64,000 bases of DNA from NCBI GenBank assembly GCA_013397845.1, contig VZTG01006780.1:1437693-1501692 (forward strand), read 5' to 3'. Made by a program: the position numbers and the translations under genes. The notes under the pieces were generated by a model that saw only the letters and a list, made by a program, of their open reading frames with translations, searched no databases and was not told the DNA's origin. The stretch is from Melanocharis versteri. Lineage: Eukaryota; Chordata; Aves; Passeriformes; Melanocharitidae. Numbering within the stretch: the first letter of the stretch is position 1; each line of letters opens with the position of its first letter. Below, in pieces: positions 52,101 through 61,625 of this stretch.

Positions 52101-54378
52101 AGATAATAAGAGGTGTTCTGGAAGGAAGCTTGGCTGTGAGATGAAGGAGGGTCTGAAACACAGTGAGCAGCATTTTACAGTACATACAAAGGGGAGGCAG
52201 AATCCAAATTCTGCGAGTCCCAAAGGAATCACACCAAACAAAGAAACCCCACTTGAGGCAAGCACATGATCTCACCCCTCTGCCTGCAGACTTCAGATTA
52301 CTCATAAAGCCACTTCACTTTCTCAGCATCAATAAATACGGAAGTAACTCCATGTCAATAGCTAATTCAATTTCCATACAGAAAACTCATGTTTAGCAAA
52401 CAAAGTATGTCCATAGTGGATCTCAGCTTCCACAGCAGCAGTAGCTAGCAGGCTTGATAAAGAAATATTTCTCCCTGAAAGCATTTTTCAGGTGAACTGT
52501 TAATGGAGTTCACACCTATATGCTAAAGAAAAAGAAAAAAGAAAATTACATGGAGTGTTAAATAGTTAACACTACACAGAATTAAGGAAACACCTTCAAA
52601 TAAGGATACTACCACGCTTAAAATAGGAACAGCAGCCTTTGTTCAGTGCCAGAGGGCCAAGTTTTTCCTCGTGTGACTGCTGGTTTACAAAGGGCGCATT
52701 CATTCCGAATACATAAGGGTTTTGCAGCAGTTTTCCTGCAAGAATATTGAACAGTATTACAACATACCCTGGGTTCAATCCTAATCTAAGTGACGCAGCA
52801 TGAAAGGGCTGCTTTCTGGAAAAAGACACAAAATGCTAAGGATGAACTTGGAAATCACTATGGCAACTCCGCAGGTCCCTTCCCATTCACCTTGGAGGCC
52901 GCTACTCCAGACGAGGTAAGAAAACCCCTTTCCACAGGAGTCGTTGATATGTGTTATGGCCAGAATCCAGAAAAGGTCACAGCCTGTCTCTGCTCAATTA
53001 GAAAGAGGGGTTTGCTCAAAGAAACACAATGCTAAAACGGGAAAAGAAAAAATCATAACTCCCGAGGAGCACTCGTGGGGCGTCACACACTCGAGTAAAT
53101 CGCACTTGAAAGGTCAGCTGGTTCAGTAGCTGTCAAAGGCCCAAGCTATGGCGAGCAAAAAAAGCCTAACCGAGTGTGCCTAATTTGTGAACAAAGTCAG
53201 AATTAACCTTTAGGGTTTTCGCTTTTGTCAGTACAAAACATTGTTTGCAGTGCTTTCTGTCCTCCTGTTCATCACAATTAATTTATCCTGGTGCTAATAA
53301 ATCCTCTTTTCTTACACGGACCCACTACAATTCCACCAGCAGCAGCTTAGGCTCAAAGTTTTGACTTCACTTTACTGAAGAGAACAAAGGATGATTTATC
53401 TAAATTTAAAGAGGGAGGAAGCCAGTGGCAATACAATACTTGCCTCTGACTGTTTCTTGGAGTGCTGCTGCACTGTAATCATCAGTATCATGTATGAGAA
53501 CGTGCCATTTTCAGTGCCCAATCTCAAAGAGAGCTACACAGAAAATTGATAATGCTGATAGTATCCAGCACTGGGAAGAAAAAAGACATATTGGATATGG
53601 TCCTAATTTCAAGTGTACAAAACACTGCCCATAAGCATTTGGTGGTTCTTGTACATTCCTTCAACTCGCCACGATCCCAATATTTCAAGTAACCACAAAT
53701 CTCTAAACTCAGCCGTTTTTTTTCTTTTAAATCAAATATTTATTTTAAACACCCCTACTTTCCAGTTTCATAAGGGCCTAGAAGCCCTATGAATAGTAAA
53801 AAATGTACTGTAGCTTCATCTAGAAAACCACTGTCAATGGCTTCCTAGAATGAACCACAACAATCTCAACTTCAGCAGTGAGATGGGGGAATACCCATAC
53901 AACATCATTAAAGGGACTTTAGTATTTAAACACCAAGAAAAGGTTTAATAAAGTACAACTTCTCCCATTTTCAGGAGTTACAGTAAGGCCAATAGCAAAG
54001 TAGCAAGTAAATGAACCAATAGGAAAGGACAAAACCAGAGATAATGTATCCCAGGGGACTCCACTCACTTCTTTGAAAACTGTCATTACTTCTAATTAGC
54101 AACAGCACTTGCTGCTATACCTTCTGCAGCACATTTTGTGAGAGCTTTTATTATAAAAGTACTTCACTGCAGAACTCTTAAACTGCCATTCAAAAGCATA
54201 GCAAGAAGTTACTCAGGCACTTGTACACAAAGATTAATGTAGATTACCAAAACAGGAATGAGCTGTTTTCTATTAAACTGTTGGCAAGGACGACTGAAGT
54301 GTTTGCAGAAAGTCTTGGTGGACTCATGGAGCTGGGAGAACCACGTATCCCAAACAGCCCAAAAGGCAGCAGACATAC
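37143..54378 (-). other. DISC1: DISC1 intron 1 (5' limit uncertain)
   Basis: This region lies between the exon 2 acceptor and the first candidate upstream exon. If the candidate exon at 54379-54524 is not real, the intron runs to exon 1 in the gap at 54917-55181. It is AT-rich with no convincing coding sequence. It contains one CR1 fragment (47755-47990) and two patches with more CpG than their surroundings (about 43560-43730 and 44508-44745). Apart from these I see nothing nameable in 37143-43500, 44800-47750 or 48000-54370. Confidence 0.6.
47755..47990 (+). mobile_element. CR1 LINE 3' fragment
   Basis: The segment contains GAAAAACTTTTTCATCCTGAG, then a CCCAGAGAGGCTGT stretch, then a degraded GGACCAGATGACC-type end (here GGACCAGAGATCATC). 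This order is the CR1 3' UTR-proximal region in sense orientation. The very 3' repeats are eroded. It lies in DISC1 intron 1, antisense to the gene. Confidence 0.8.
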
Positions 54379-54524
54379 CTAGTGAGAAATACACCTTTCT
54401 TTCCCCGTTGTCCTGGGAAAGGTGAAGCGATTTTTCCAGAATTTCCCCGTGGCTCCAGCCTTTTGCCAACACCAGTGTTGGTAAGGAGGGCAACCCTAGC
54501 TCGAACCAGCTGATTGCTGCTGCT
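54379..54524 (-). other. Candidate unannotated 5' exon of DISC1
   Basis: On the minus strand a CTAAT branch-point-like motif lies about 28 nt before a pyrimidine-rich acceptor (CCTTTTCTCTCAG). A 146-nt segment follows and ends at ACTAG|GTATGT, a good donor. Two of its three frames are open throughout. In one of them (beginning A|GCA GCA GCA) the segment ends with a single G, and exon 2 needs exactly one base before its AT, giving a GAT (Asp) codon at the junction. That frame has no ATG, so a start would have to lie upstream, in or near the gap. The other open frame would meet TGA immediately in exon 2. The encoded peptide does not resemble human DISC1 exon 1. It could be an alternative or untranslated exon, or a chance pairing of splice-like sites. 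Confidence 0.35.
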
Positions 54525-54894
54525 CTGAGAGAAAAGGAGAGCAGGTCATCCACATTAGAGCTTATGGTCTTATAAAATTCAGTTATTTATAAAAGCATAT
54601 ACACACAGAGTGTCCGCTGAGAAGGCAGTTTCCTTTTTCTTCTTTAAGCCAGGACTGGACATATAATGTGGGTGACTTTTCTAAGAGCACCATTACTTCC
54701 CTCTTTGCAGCTGGTTATTAAAAAAATAAACAAATAAACCACACCAAACAAACCGTTGACATCTTTGTATCAATATAACTGCGCTCGCACGGGCTGAAGT
54801 GAAACCAAAGCATCTTATTGTTTGAGTTAAAAAACGACGGTTACGTTACTTGAAAGTTGCAAGACCCTTTCTCAGACCGCGTTAACTGCGAAAT

Positions 54895-55265
54895 AAACGC
54901 CAACATCACCGGGGGGNNNNNNNNNNNNNNNNNNNNNNNNNNNNNNNNNNNNNNNNNNNNNNNNNNNNNNNNNNNNNNNNNNNNNNNNNNNNNNNNNNNN
55001 NNNNNNNNNNNNNNNNNNNNNNNNNNNNNNNNNNNNNNNNNNNNNNNNNNNNNNNNNNNNNNNNNNNNNNNNNNNNNNNNNNNNNNNNNNNNNNNNNNNN
55101 NNNNNNNNNNNNNNNNNNNNNNNNNNNNNNNNNNNNNNNNNNNNNNNNNNNNNNNNNNNNNNNNNNNNNNNNNNNNNNNNNGTCCTCCGGCTCCCGCCCG
55201 CGCGGTGGGCGCAGGCTGTCCAGGCTCTGCTCCCGCGGGTCTGCAGCGCTAAGCTGGGCGGGAGA
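54895..55265. promoter_or_regulatory. DISC1: GC-rich island with assembly gap; presumed DISC1 promoter and exon 1
   Basis: A GC-rich block is mostly replaced by N (54917-55181, 265 bases). The readable right flank (55182-55265) is dense in CpG and carries GGGCGGG-type Sp1 boxes; the left flank begins with a run of G just before the gap. Its position upstream of exon 2 on the minus strand, with no other recognised coding sequence between, fits a CpG-island promoter containing exon 1. In human, exon 1 encodes a short N-terminus and ends in phase 1. On the minus strand just below the gap there is CCCCCCG|GTGATG, a mediocre donor that would leave a G in the right phase, but this cannot be confirmed. 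GC-rich first exons often fall in sequencing gaps in bird assemblies. Confidence 0.5.
54917..55181. other. Assembly gap (265 N)
   Basis: This is an unbroken run of N. Open frames that pass through it are artefacts of translating N as unknown residues. Confidence 0.99.
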
Positions 55266-55267
55266 GG

Positions 55268-56010
55268 AATCACGGAATCACAGAATCGGTCAGATTGGAA
55301 GGAAAGTCCAAGCTCTCTGCTCAAGCTGGGTCATCCTAGAGCACATGGCACAGGATTGTGTCCAGACGGTTCTGGAATATCTTCAGTGAGGGAGACTCTG
55401 CAACCTCTTCGTACAATCCGCTCCCCTGCCCGCCGAGCAAAGTTCTTCCTTGTATTCAGGTGGAATTTCCCGTGCATTGGTTTCTGCCCTTTGCCTCTTG
55501 ACCTATTGCTCGGCACCACCGAGAAGAGCCTGGCTCCATCCTCTTCGCACCCGCCCTTCAGATACTTAAAAACATGGATAATGTCTCCTTTCAGTCATCT
55601 CTCTTGAGGCTGAAGAGGCCCAGCTCCCTCAGCCTTTCCTCTCATAGGGGAGATGCTCCAATCCCTTAATCATCTCTGTAGCCCTCCACTGGACCTGCTC
55701 CAGGAGCTCCACGTCTCTGTTGTACTGAGGAGCCCAGAGCTGGACACAGCACTCCAGATGTACTTCACCAGGGCTCATTAGAGGGGCAGGATACTCTCCC
55801 TTGACCTGCTGTCAATGCTCTTCCTAATGCACCCCAGGATTCCATCAGTCTTCTTGTCCAAGTGCGTGTGGGCATGGCTCACGGACAGCTTGTTGTCCAC
55901 CAGGACCTTCAGGTCCTTCTCCACAGAGCTGCTTTCCATCAGATCAGCCCCTAACCTGTATCAGTGGTTGGGGTTATTCCAATCCAGGTGAAGAACACGA
56001 CCTATGCTGC
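55268..56010 (-). mobile_element. CR1 LINE copy abutting the presumed DISC1 promoter
   Basis: The plus strand starts AATCACGGAATCACAGAATC, the reverse complement of a CR1 3' end. It continues through antisense ORF2 text such as CTCAGCCTTTCCTCTCATAG, CTGTTGTACTGAGGAGCCC and TTGTCCACCAGGACCTTCAG. It is about 740 bp long and truncated at its 5' end near 56010. Its 3' end is only a few bases beyond the readable CpG-island flank, so the insertion lies directly at the edge of the promoter. Confidence 0.92.
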
Positions 56011-56254
56011 ACCTACAGATATATGGCCTTTATCTCACACGTCCCAGCACCACGGGGATATGGCTACAAGAAATATGTGTACTAAACATACTCTTGGAAA
56101 ACAATTTGTCTTCAGGTTTAGCCATACTGGGTGTTGCTTGGTCTCAGAGCCATCATGTCTGTTTGTGAGCCCTACTCCGGCACTGCTGTGCGTGTCAGAT
56201 ACTCACTGAGTTTAGCAAGACGTATGTACAGTTATTATGGTATTCATTGGCTTT

Positions 56255-57177
56255 GAGTAGCCATAAACATCTTGGAAGCAGGACTTAAAGGGATACTAAG
56301 AAAGATTGCAGATGATACAAAATTGGGAGGAGCTGTTGACTCCCTTGAAGGCAGGGAGGCCCTGCAGAGAGACCTGGACAAATTAGAGGGCTGGGCAATC
56401 ACCAGCCAAATGAAGTTCAGCCAGGGATTCTGCACCTGGGATGGGGCAACCCTGGTTTTATGGACAGACTGGAATGAGATGCTGGAAAGCAATGCCATGG
56501 AAAAGGACATGTGGGTCCTGGTTGATGGCAAGTTGAACATGAGTCAGCAGTGCCCTGGCAGCCAGGAGGGTCAGCCCTGTCCTGGGGGCATCAGGCACAG
56601 CATCGCCAGCTGGGCAAGGGAGGGGATTGTCCCGCTCTGCTCTGCACTGGGGCGGCCTCACCTCGAGTCTTGTGTGAGTGCTGGGCACCACAATAAAAGA
56701 ATGATATAAAGCTCTTAGAGAGTGTCCAGAGGAGAGCAACAAGAATGGTGAAGGGTCTGGAGGGGGAGCCGTATGAGGAGCAGCTGAGGTCCCTTGGTCT
56801 GTTCAGCCTGGAGAAGAGGAGACTGAGGGGAGGCCTCATTGCAGTTACAACTTCCTCGTGAAAGGAAGAGTAGCAGCAGACACTGATCTCTTCTCTGTGG
56901 TGATCAGTGACAGGACCAGAGAGAATGGCCTGAAGTTGTGTAGGGGAAATTTACGTTGATATTAGAAAAAGGTTCTTCACCCAGAGGGTGGTTGGGCACT
57001 GGAACAGGCTCCCCTGGGAAGTGGTCACAGCACCAGCCTGACAATTCAAGAAGCCTTTGGACAACACTCTCAGGCACATGGTGTGATTGTCGGGACTGTC
57101 CTGTGCCAGGCCAAGAGTTGGACTTGATGATCCTTGTGAGTCCCTTCCAACTCAGAATATTCTGTGATACTGTGAAT
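56255..57177 (+). mobile_element. CR1 LINE copy (ORF2 C-terminal part and 3' end)
   Basis: Sense-orientation CR1: GATTGCAGATGATACAAAAT, then GACCTGGACAAATTAGAG, then the ORF2 RT-end text CTTGGTCTGTTCAGCCTGG. It finishes with GGACTTGATGATCCTTG and ATATTCTGTGATACTGTG. It is about 920 bp long, 5' truncated, with frameshifts and stops. It is the longest CR1 in the window and the closest relative of the 2588-3385 copy. Confidence 0.94.
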
Positions 57178-57273
57178 TTGATGTATGTATTTTCATTGCT
57201 TTTGTATGACTCCACATATCTTTATGCCACAGAGCTTTTTCATTTTATTGAAAGGTGCTATCATGTATATATA

Positions 57274-57841
57274 TGTATGGGTTTTTGTTGGGATAGAGGC
57301 AATTTTCTTCATAGCAGCTTAGTTAGGACTCTGTTTTGGATTTGTGACCAGAGTCAGGGATGTTTTAGCTGGGCAGTGCTTACGCTGCTTCTCGAACTGC
57401 CCTGCCAGTGAGCAGGCTGGGGTATACAAGAAGCTAGCAAGGGACACAGCTGGGACAGTCTGACCTAAACAACCCAAGGGATATTCCAAACCATATGTCC
57501 ACGTGATGTCATGCACAACGGCAAAGGCTGGGGGAAGGAGGAGGAAGAGAGAGTGTTCAAATTTATGACATTTTTCTTCCAAATTCACTGTTATATATGA
57601 TGGAGCCCTGCTTTCCTGGGGATGACTGAATGCCTGCCTGCCCACGGGAAGTGGTGAACGAGTTCCTTGTTTTGCTTTGCTTGCGCATGTGGCTTTTGCT
57701 TTACCTATTGAACTGTCTCTGCCTCAGCCCATGAGTTTTCCCACTTTTACCTTTCTGATTCTCTCTCCCATCCTATTGGGGCAGGAGGTGGGTCAGCAAG
57801 TGGCTGCATGGAGATTAGCTGCCTGCCAGAGTTAACCCTTA
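57274..57841 (+). mobile_element. Solo LTR, ERVL-type family common in songbirds/Neoaves
   Basis: The segment begins TGTATGGGTTTTTGTTGGGA and continues ATAGAGGCAATTTTCTTCAT. It passes through GCTGGGCAGTGCTTACGCTG, GACACAGCTGGGACAGTCTG and GGGATATTCCAAACCATATG. It then runs through TGATGGAGCCCTGCTTTCCT and CTTTGCTTTACCTATTG-like text to GAGTTAACCCTTA. This order matches an avian ERVL LTR I know from memory. No internal gag/pol sequence is adjacent, so it is a solo LTR. ATATA at 57269-57273 and 57842-57846 may be the 5-bp target duplication, though the sequence is low-complexity. The usual TATA box region is degraded, but an E-box CACGTG (57500-57505) and a CRE-like TGATGTCAT (57504-57512) are present. 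Confidence 0.85.
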
Positions 57842-59384
57842 ATATACATTTCAAGCCCTCTTCCTAAGATCCCTGTACCTTTCCTGAGTCTGTCCTCTTG
57901 AACTTACATACCATTGGAACACCGTGAATTTCTGCTAAAATCCCCCTTCCTGTTTTGTGTTTTAGGTAATTTTAGTCCTTCGCCATTTCCTGTGTATCTT
58001 CTCCTCCCTAGTTAACACATACATCATCTTTTGCTATCCCTAGTATTTTTCTACTGACAGTTTTATTTCTATTGTTATTCATAATTACGAGCTTTATATA
58101 AGCTTGAGTGCCCACTGACTACAGCTTTCATTAATTTTGCGAAAGTGGTACGTGCTTCACTCATAGATCATCATATCCACTATATTAATCAGGTACATGA
58201 AATCGGTGTTGTCGAGATCGCCTCCACCCAATCCTAGTCTTCAAAAATGCTCCTTCCTTCTCAGTTGCAGGAAATGCAATTGTAAGTTAAATACACCATC
58301 CTGTGCCCAAGGAAGTTTTAACAACATTCAGAAAAGTTGCTAAAAAAAGCCCAGGTTTATCTAACAACTCTCATCTTACTGATTTTCTCTGGTTTCAGTC
58401 CATTTACTAAGAAATACAGGACATGCTAAGACAGTTTTGACCTCCTGTTCCAGTCTGTGCCCTTCCTGACTTGTGAGAGAAGACAGTGAGCAGCTGTGCC
58501 TCACATGCCAAAAATAGCCATGCATCCTTCTCCTTCTTCCTTCAGCCTTGCTGCAGTGCATCTGATTCAAGTGATGTCAGTGCTGGCTCCCACCATTCAG
58601 AAAGAAATTAGTTGTAAAAGGGCAGCTCTATGGGTGCAGACAAAGGGCTCATCTAGCACAGCCTTGCCTCCAGCTCAAGGCCAGGGCAGTTGTCTCAGCA
58701 AGAGCAGGAACAAAGCAGCACCCACACTTCCCCTTTGGGCTCTCCCACCCACCTTCTGACCAGTGTGTGCTCAGAGGGTTCCTCAGCTCACTTTGCTTTG
58801 TTGAGTCAGTTGCCTGCAGTGGCTCTCACGCTCTCCAAGGGCTTTCCCTGCCCCACCTGGAGCCTGCTTCAGCTTTTGGCCCACACAGCATCCACAAGTG
58901 AGGGATTGCCTAGGTCTCACCTGCTGCACGAGGCACCAACCCTTGCTCTGAGCCTGGCTGTGGTTCCCTGCCTTTGAGAACTCCTGGATTTTTGTGCTTG
59001 AAAAAACAGATTTTTCCCTATATGTCTGTGCCTCTGATGACTTCCTGTGTTAACACATCATGTAGCCCCTTTTCCAAACTGTGCAGTGCTAAACTAATCA
59101 GGCTGACCTTGTACACAACCCCTCTCTGATTTTTTTCTGTTTCTGCTTTTTGGGATGAAAGAACTAAGTGTTAAGGTTTGCTATGGATTCCTGCAGTGGC
59201 ATCTTCATGTTTCCTCTTGTGTTCCATGTTCCTTTGCAAATGGTCTGTAACATTTGATTGAGCACTGCTACACACTTAACTGATGTTTTCTGATATATAA
59301 CTGATGCCACGGTTTCCTTCTCAGTGGCTGTGATAATTTCAGAGCTTTCCATCTTATATGAGAGGCTAGGATTTTTTTTCCTGG

Positions 59385-59600
59385 TAGGCGCTGATTCAAT
59401 CTGCACACAGTGAATTTCATCTGTGGTTTGACTGCCCAGTTATTCAACTTCACAAGGTCCTTCTGCAGTTCTTTGCAGCCAGTTCTTGTTCATGCTACCT
59501 CAAATAACTCAGCAGCAGCAGCAGACTTGTTGCAGCTGCTTATATGGTGAACAGCAGAGGTTCAAGAAACACTAGTCAATCCAAAGCTACCAAAAGGTAT
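59385..59600 (-). mobile_element. Old CR1-like LINE ORF2 remnant
   Basis: Read on the minus strand, the segment gives a peptide with LNNWAVKPQMKFTV, close to the CR1 ORF2 motif L..W...N.MKFN. The neighbouring plus-strand text AAGGTCCTTCTGCAGTTCTT and the AACAGCAGAGGTTCAAGAAA stretch follow the antisense CR1 ORF2 order. It is highly diverged, so an early avian or amniote insertion is likely. Boundaries are approximate. Confidence 0.6.
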
Positions 59601-61329
59601 GTAGTCCCAAAACAAATATTTGAAAGAAGCAGGGCATGAGCTGTACTCTGGGAAAAAAAGCCCTGCTAGTGAGTTCTTTCTTTGCATTTGTTCTGAATCT
59701 ACTGGGAGAGTTAAAGTTTATCCCAAACCTCATCACTTCTGCTTCAGGTGAGCTTGCCTTACCTCATGTGTACTCAGATCAGTGTGTATATTGAACAAAA
59801 AAGTCCCACCACAATAGAATATTCAGCAGACTGTAATTCATTACCTCAGACAATAATCAGGAATATGTGTGAATATGCGTGTGTGTGTACACATATTCAT
59901 GTGAACATGACAGAACATGACATTCTGTTCCTTTATCCAGAAGGGAACTGCTTTTCGACAACCATGCTCATTCAATTGCCAGACCATTGGAAAGGAGTTA
60001 CAGGGGGATGGCAGATAGCTTTTACTGAAGACTTTAGGCATAACTGGAGAAAAAAGTGCAGATACACTTCTGAAGCAAATACTAGTAGGGGACAATATTA
60101 TTCTTGGGTTTTAATGCTGTTTTAATTGTGCCCTAACCTAATTATAACCATAACCCTAAGTCTGATTCAAATTACATGGTGAGACATCCAGAGATGTAGA
60201 GAAATCCACCCCCCTCCAGTTTTCCCTAATGCATTTCTGGGCAGTAGCTAAGTGTTTAGATTGAGATGGATGGTGTAAGAAATGACACGGAAAAGCATAC
60301 CTAACAGTGGATACTATAATGCTGTCTTCTAGTTTAGATTAGTCAGGGGGGAGCTGGAGCACTCTGCTATTTCTTAATTTCCATTTTTCATTATAATGGC
60401 ACATACAGGCTCAGCTGCCAAAAGAAATGGTCCTGCCTGCTCCCTCCACTACTTCTCCAGTTGTGCCTGCCTTCCCTTTCCCCATGCTACTGCCTGCTTT
60501 GTGCTGCCAGGAGAGTTTCATCGGCTCTGTGATGAACTAGAAACAGATGTGGATTCAAAACTTTTTTTTTCCCCACTAAAAACTTTTCTCCACTTAAAAG
60601 CAATTGTGAAACTACAGCATTACATGTTGCGTCAGAAATCCCACCAAATTTTAACAAATTCTCTCTGTACTGAAGGCAGTGCTGCTGCCTCTTTCCTTCT
60701 CAAGCAACTTCCTGAGCCCTCATGCAAGCTCCAAATTGACCCCTGTTTTCCACTTCTTGCCTTGGCCTCTCAGCTTCTCATTATCTACACATAGCTGCAG
60801 CTTTGTGTGGTACCTTCGCTTCCAATTGGCATCAGTATATGAGCTCCCCCCTGCACCTGCTGCCATAGAGAGCAGATTTCCTGTAGCTCTGTCCCTTACG
60901 ACCTCTGGTTCATCTCACAGCTCAGCTGCAAACTCTGCCTTTCTTCTTCTTGCATTCATCTTTGTTTTTCCCTCTGCCCCTTCACTGCTTCACCAGAGAC
61001 CTTCTCTGTTTCAGTGGTGAATAACATATTCATCAAAACATGCAGCTGAAGCAAAGCCAGCACTTCTTGCAAATTCAAATCAAATAAACCAAAAAAAAAA
61101 GGTTTTGCCTGGCATAAAATTGAGGAAATCCCAGACATGTTAGACTTACTTATTTTTGTCTCTTTAGGATCAAGACATCTTGATCTTTTTAAGCTAGGCT
61201 CACATGTGGCACTGTGGCATCTATCATAGATCAGAAGGGTGAAAAACCACCATGCTGATGTTCTAATACGGATTTTTTTCAAGCTATTCTTCTCATCCTC
61301 TCTCCTTCCCTCTAAAAGCCATTTGGGCG

Positions 61330-61625
61330 GCACCTTTTGAAGGATGTCGGCAGCAGGGGCTGGGACAGCGGGGGCGAGGCGGGAGGAGGGAGGAGGGAAG
61401 GCGCGGCGGGAGCGGAGCGGCGCAGGGCGGGCACGGAGCGCAGGCAGGCGGAGGCTGTGCCCGTGGGAGCGCAGCCCCGGCCGAGCTGCCCCATCGCAGC
61501 GGCGGGCTCCGGACACCGGCTGGGGAGAAGCACGGCTGGCCAGCACGCTGGGCCACAGCAGCCCAGCTCCCTGGTGTGCTGTGGCCGTGGGCTCCTGCTG
61601 CCCTCTGCAGAAGGAAGAACCCAGA
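61330..61625. promoter_or_regulatory. CpG island, gene not identified
   Basis: A block of about 300 bp is extremely rich in G, C and CpG (for example GGCGGGAGCGGAGCGGCGCA), in sharp contrast to its AT-rich flanks. Such islands normally mark a promoter. On the plus strand an ATG at 61344 has A at -3 and opens a 108-codon frame with no recognised motif. On the minus strand a 235-codon frame crosses the island (60956-61663). Possible donors are CTTTG|GTAAGA on plus near 61971 and ATAA|GTAAGT on minus at 61149, neither proven. It could be an upstream alternative DISC1 promoter, a non-coding RNA promoter, or the first exon of another gene. No peptide resembling TSNAX, the mammalian upstream neighbour, was seen. 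Confidence 0.6.

Noticed and set aside
54857..55324. Open frames of 131 and 150 codons across the N run
   Set aside because: Most residues are unknown because they translate N; their openness means nothing.
56272..56709. 145-codon plus-strand frame
   Set aside because: It is part of the CR1 ORF2 remnant, with frameshifts on both sides, and is not a host gene.
60127..60165. CCTAACC / AACCCTAAG wording resembling telomere repeats
   Set aside because: There is only one proper unit with degenerate neighbours; this is chance-level in AT-rich DNA.
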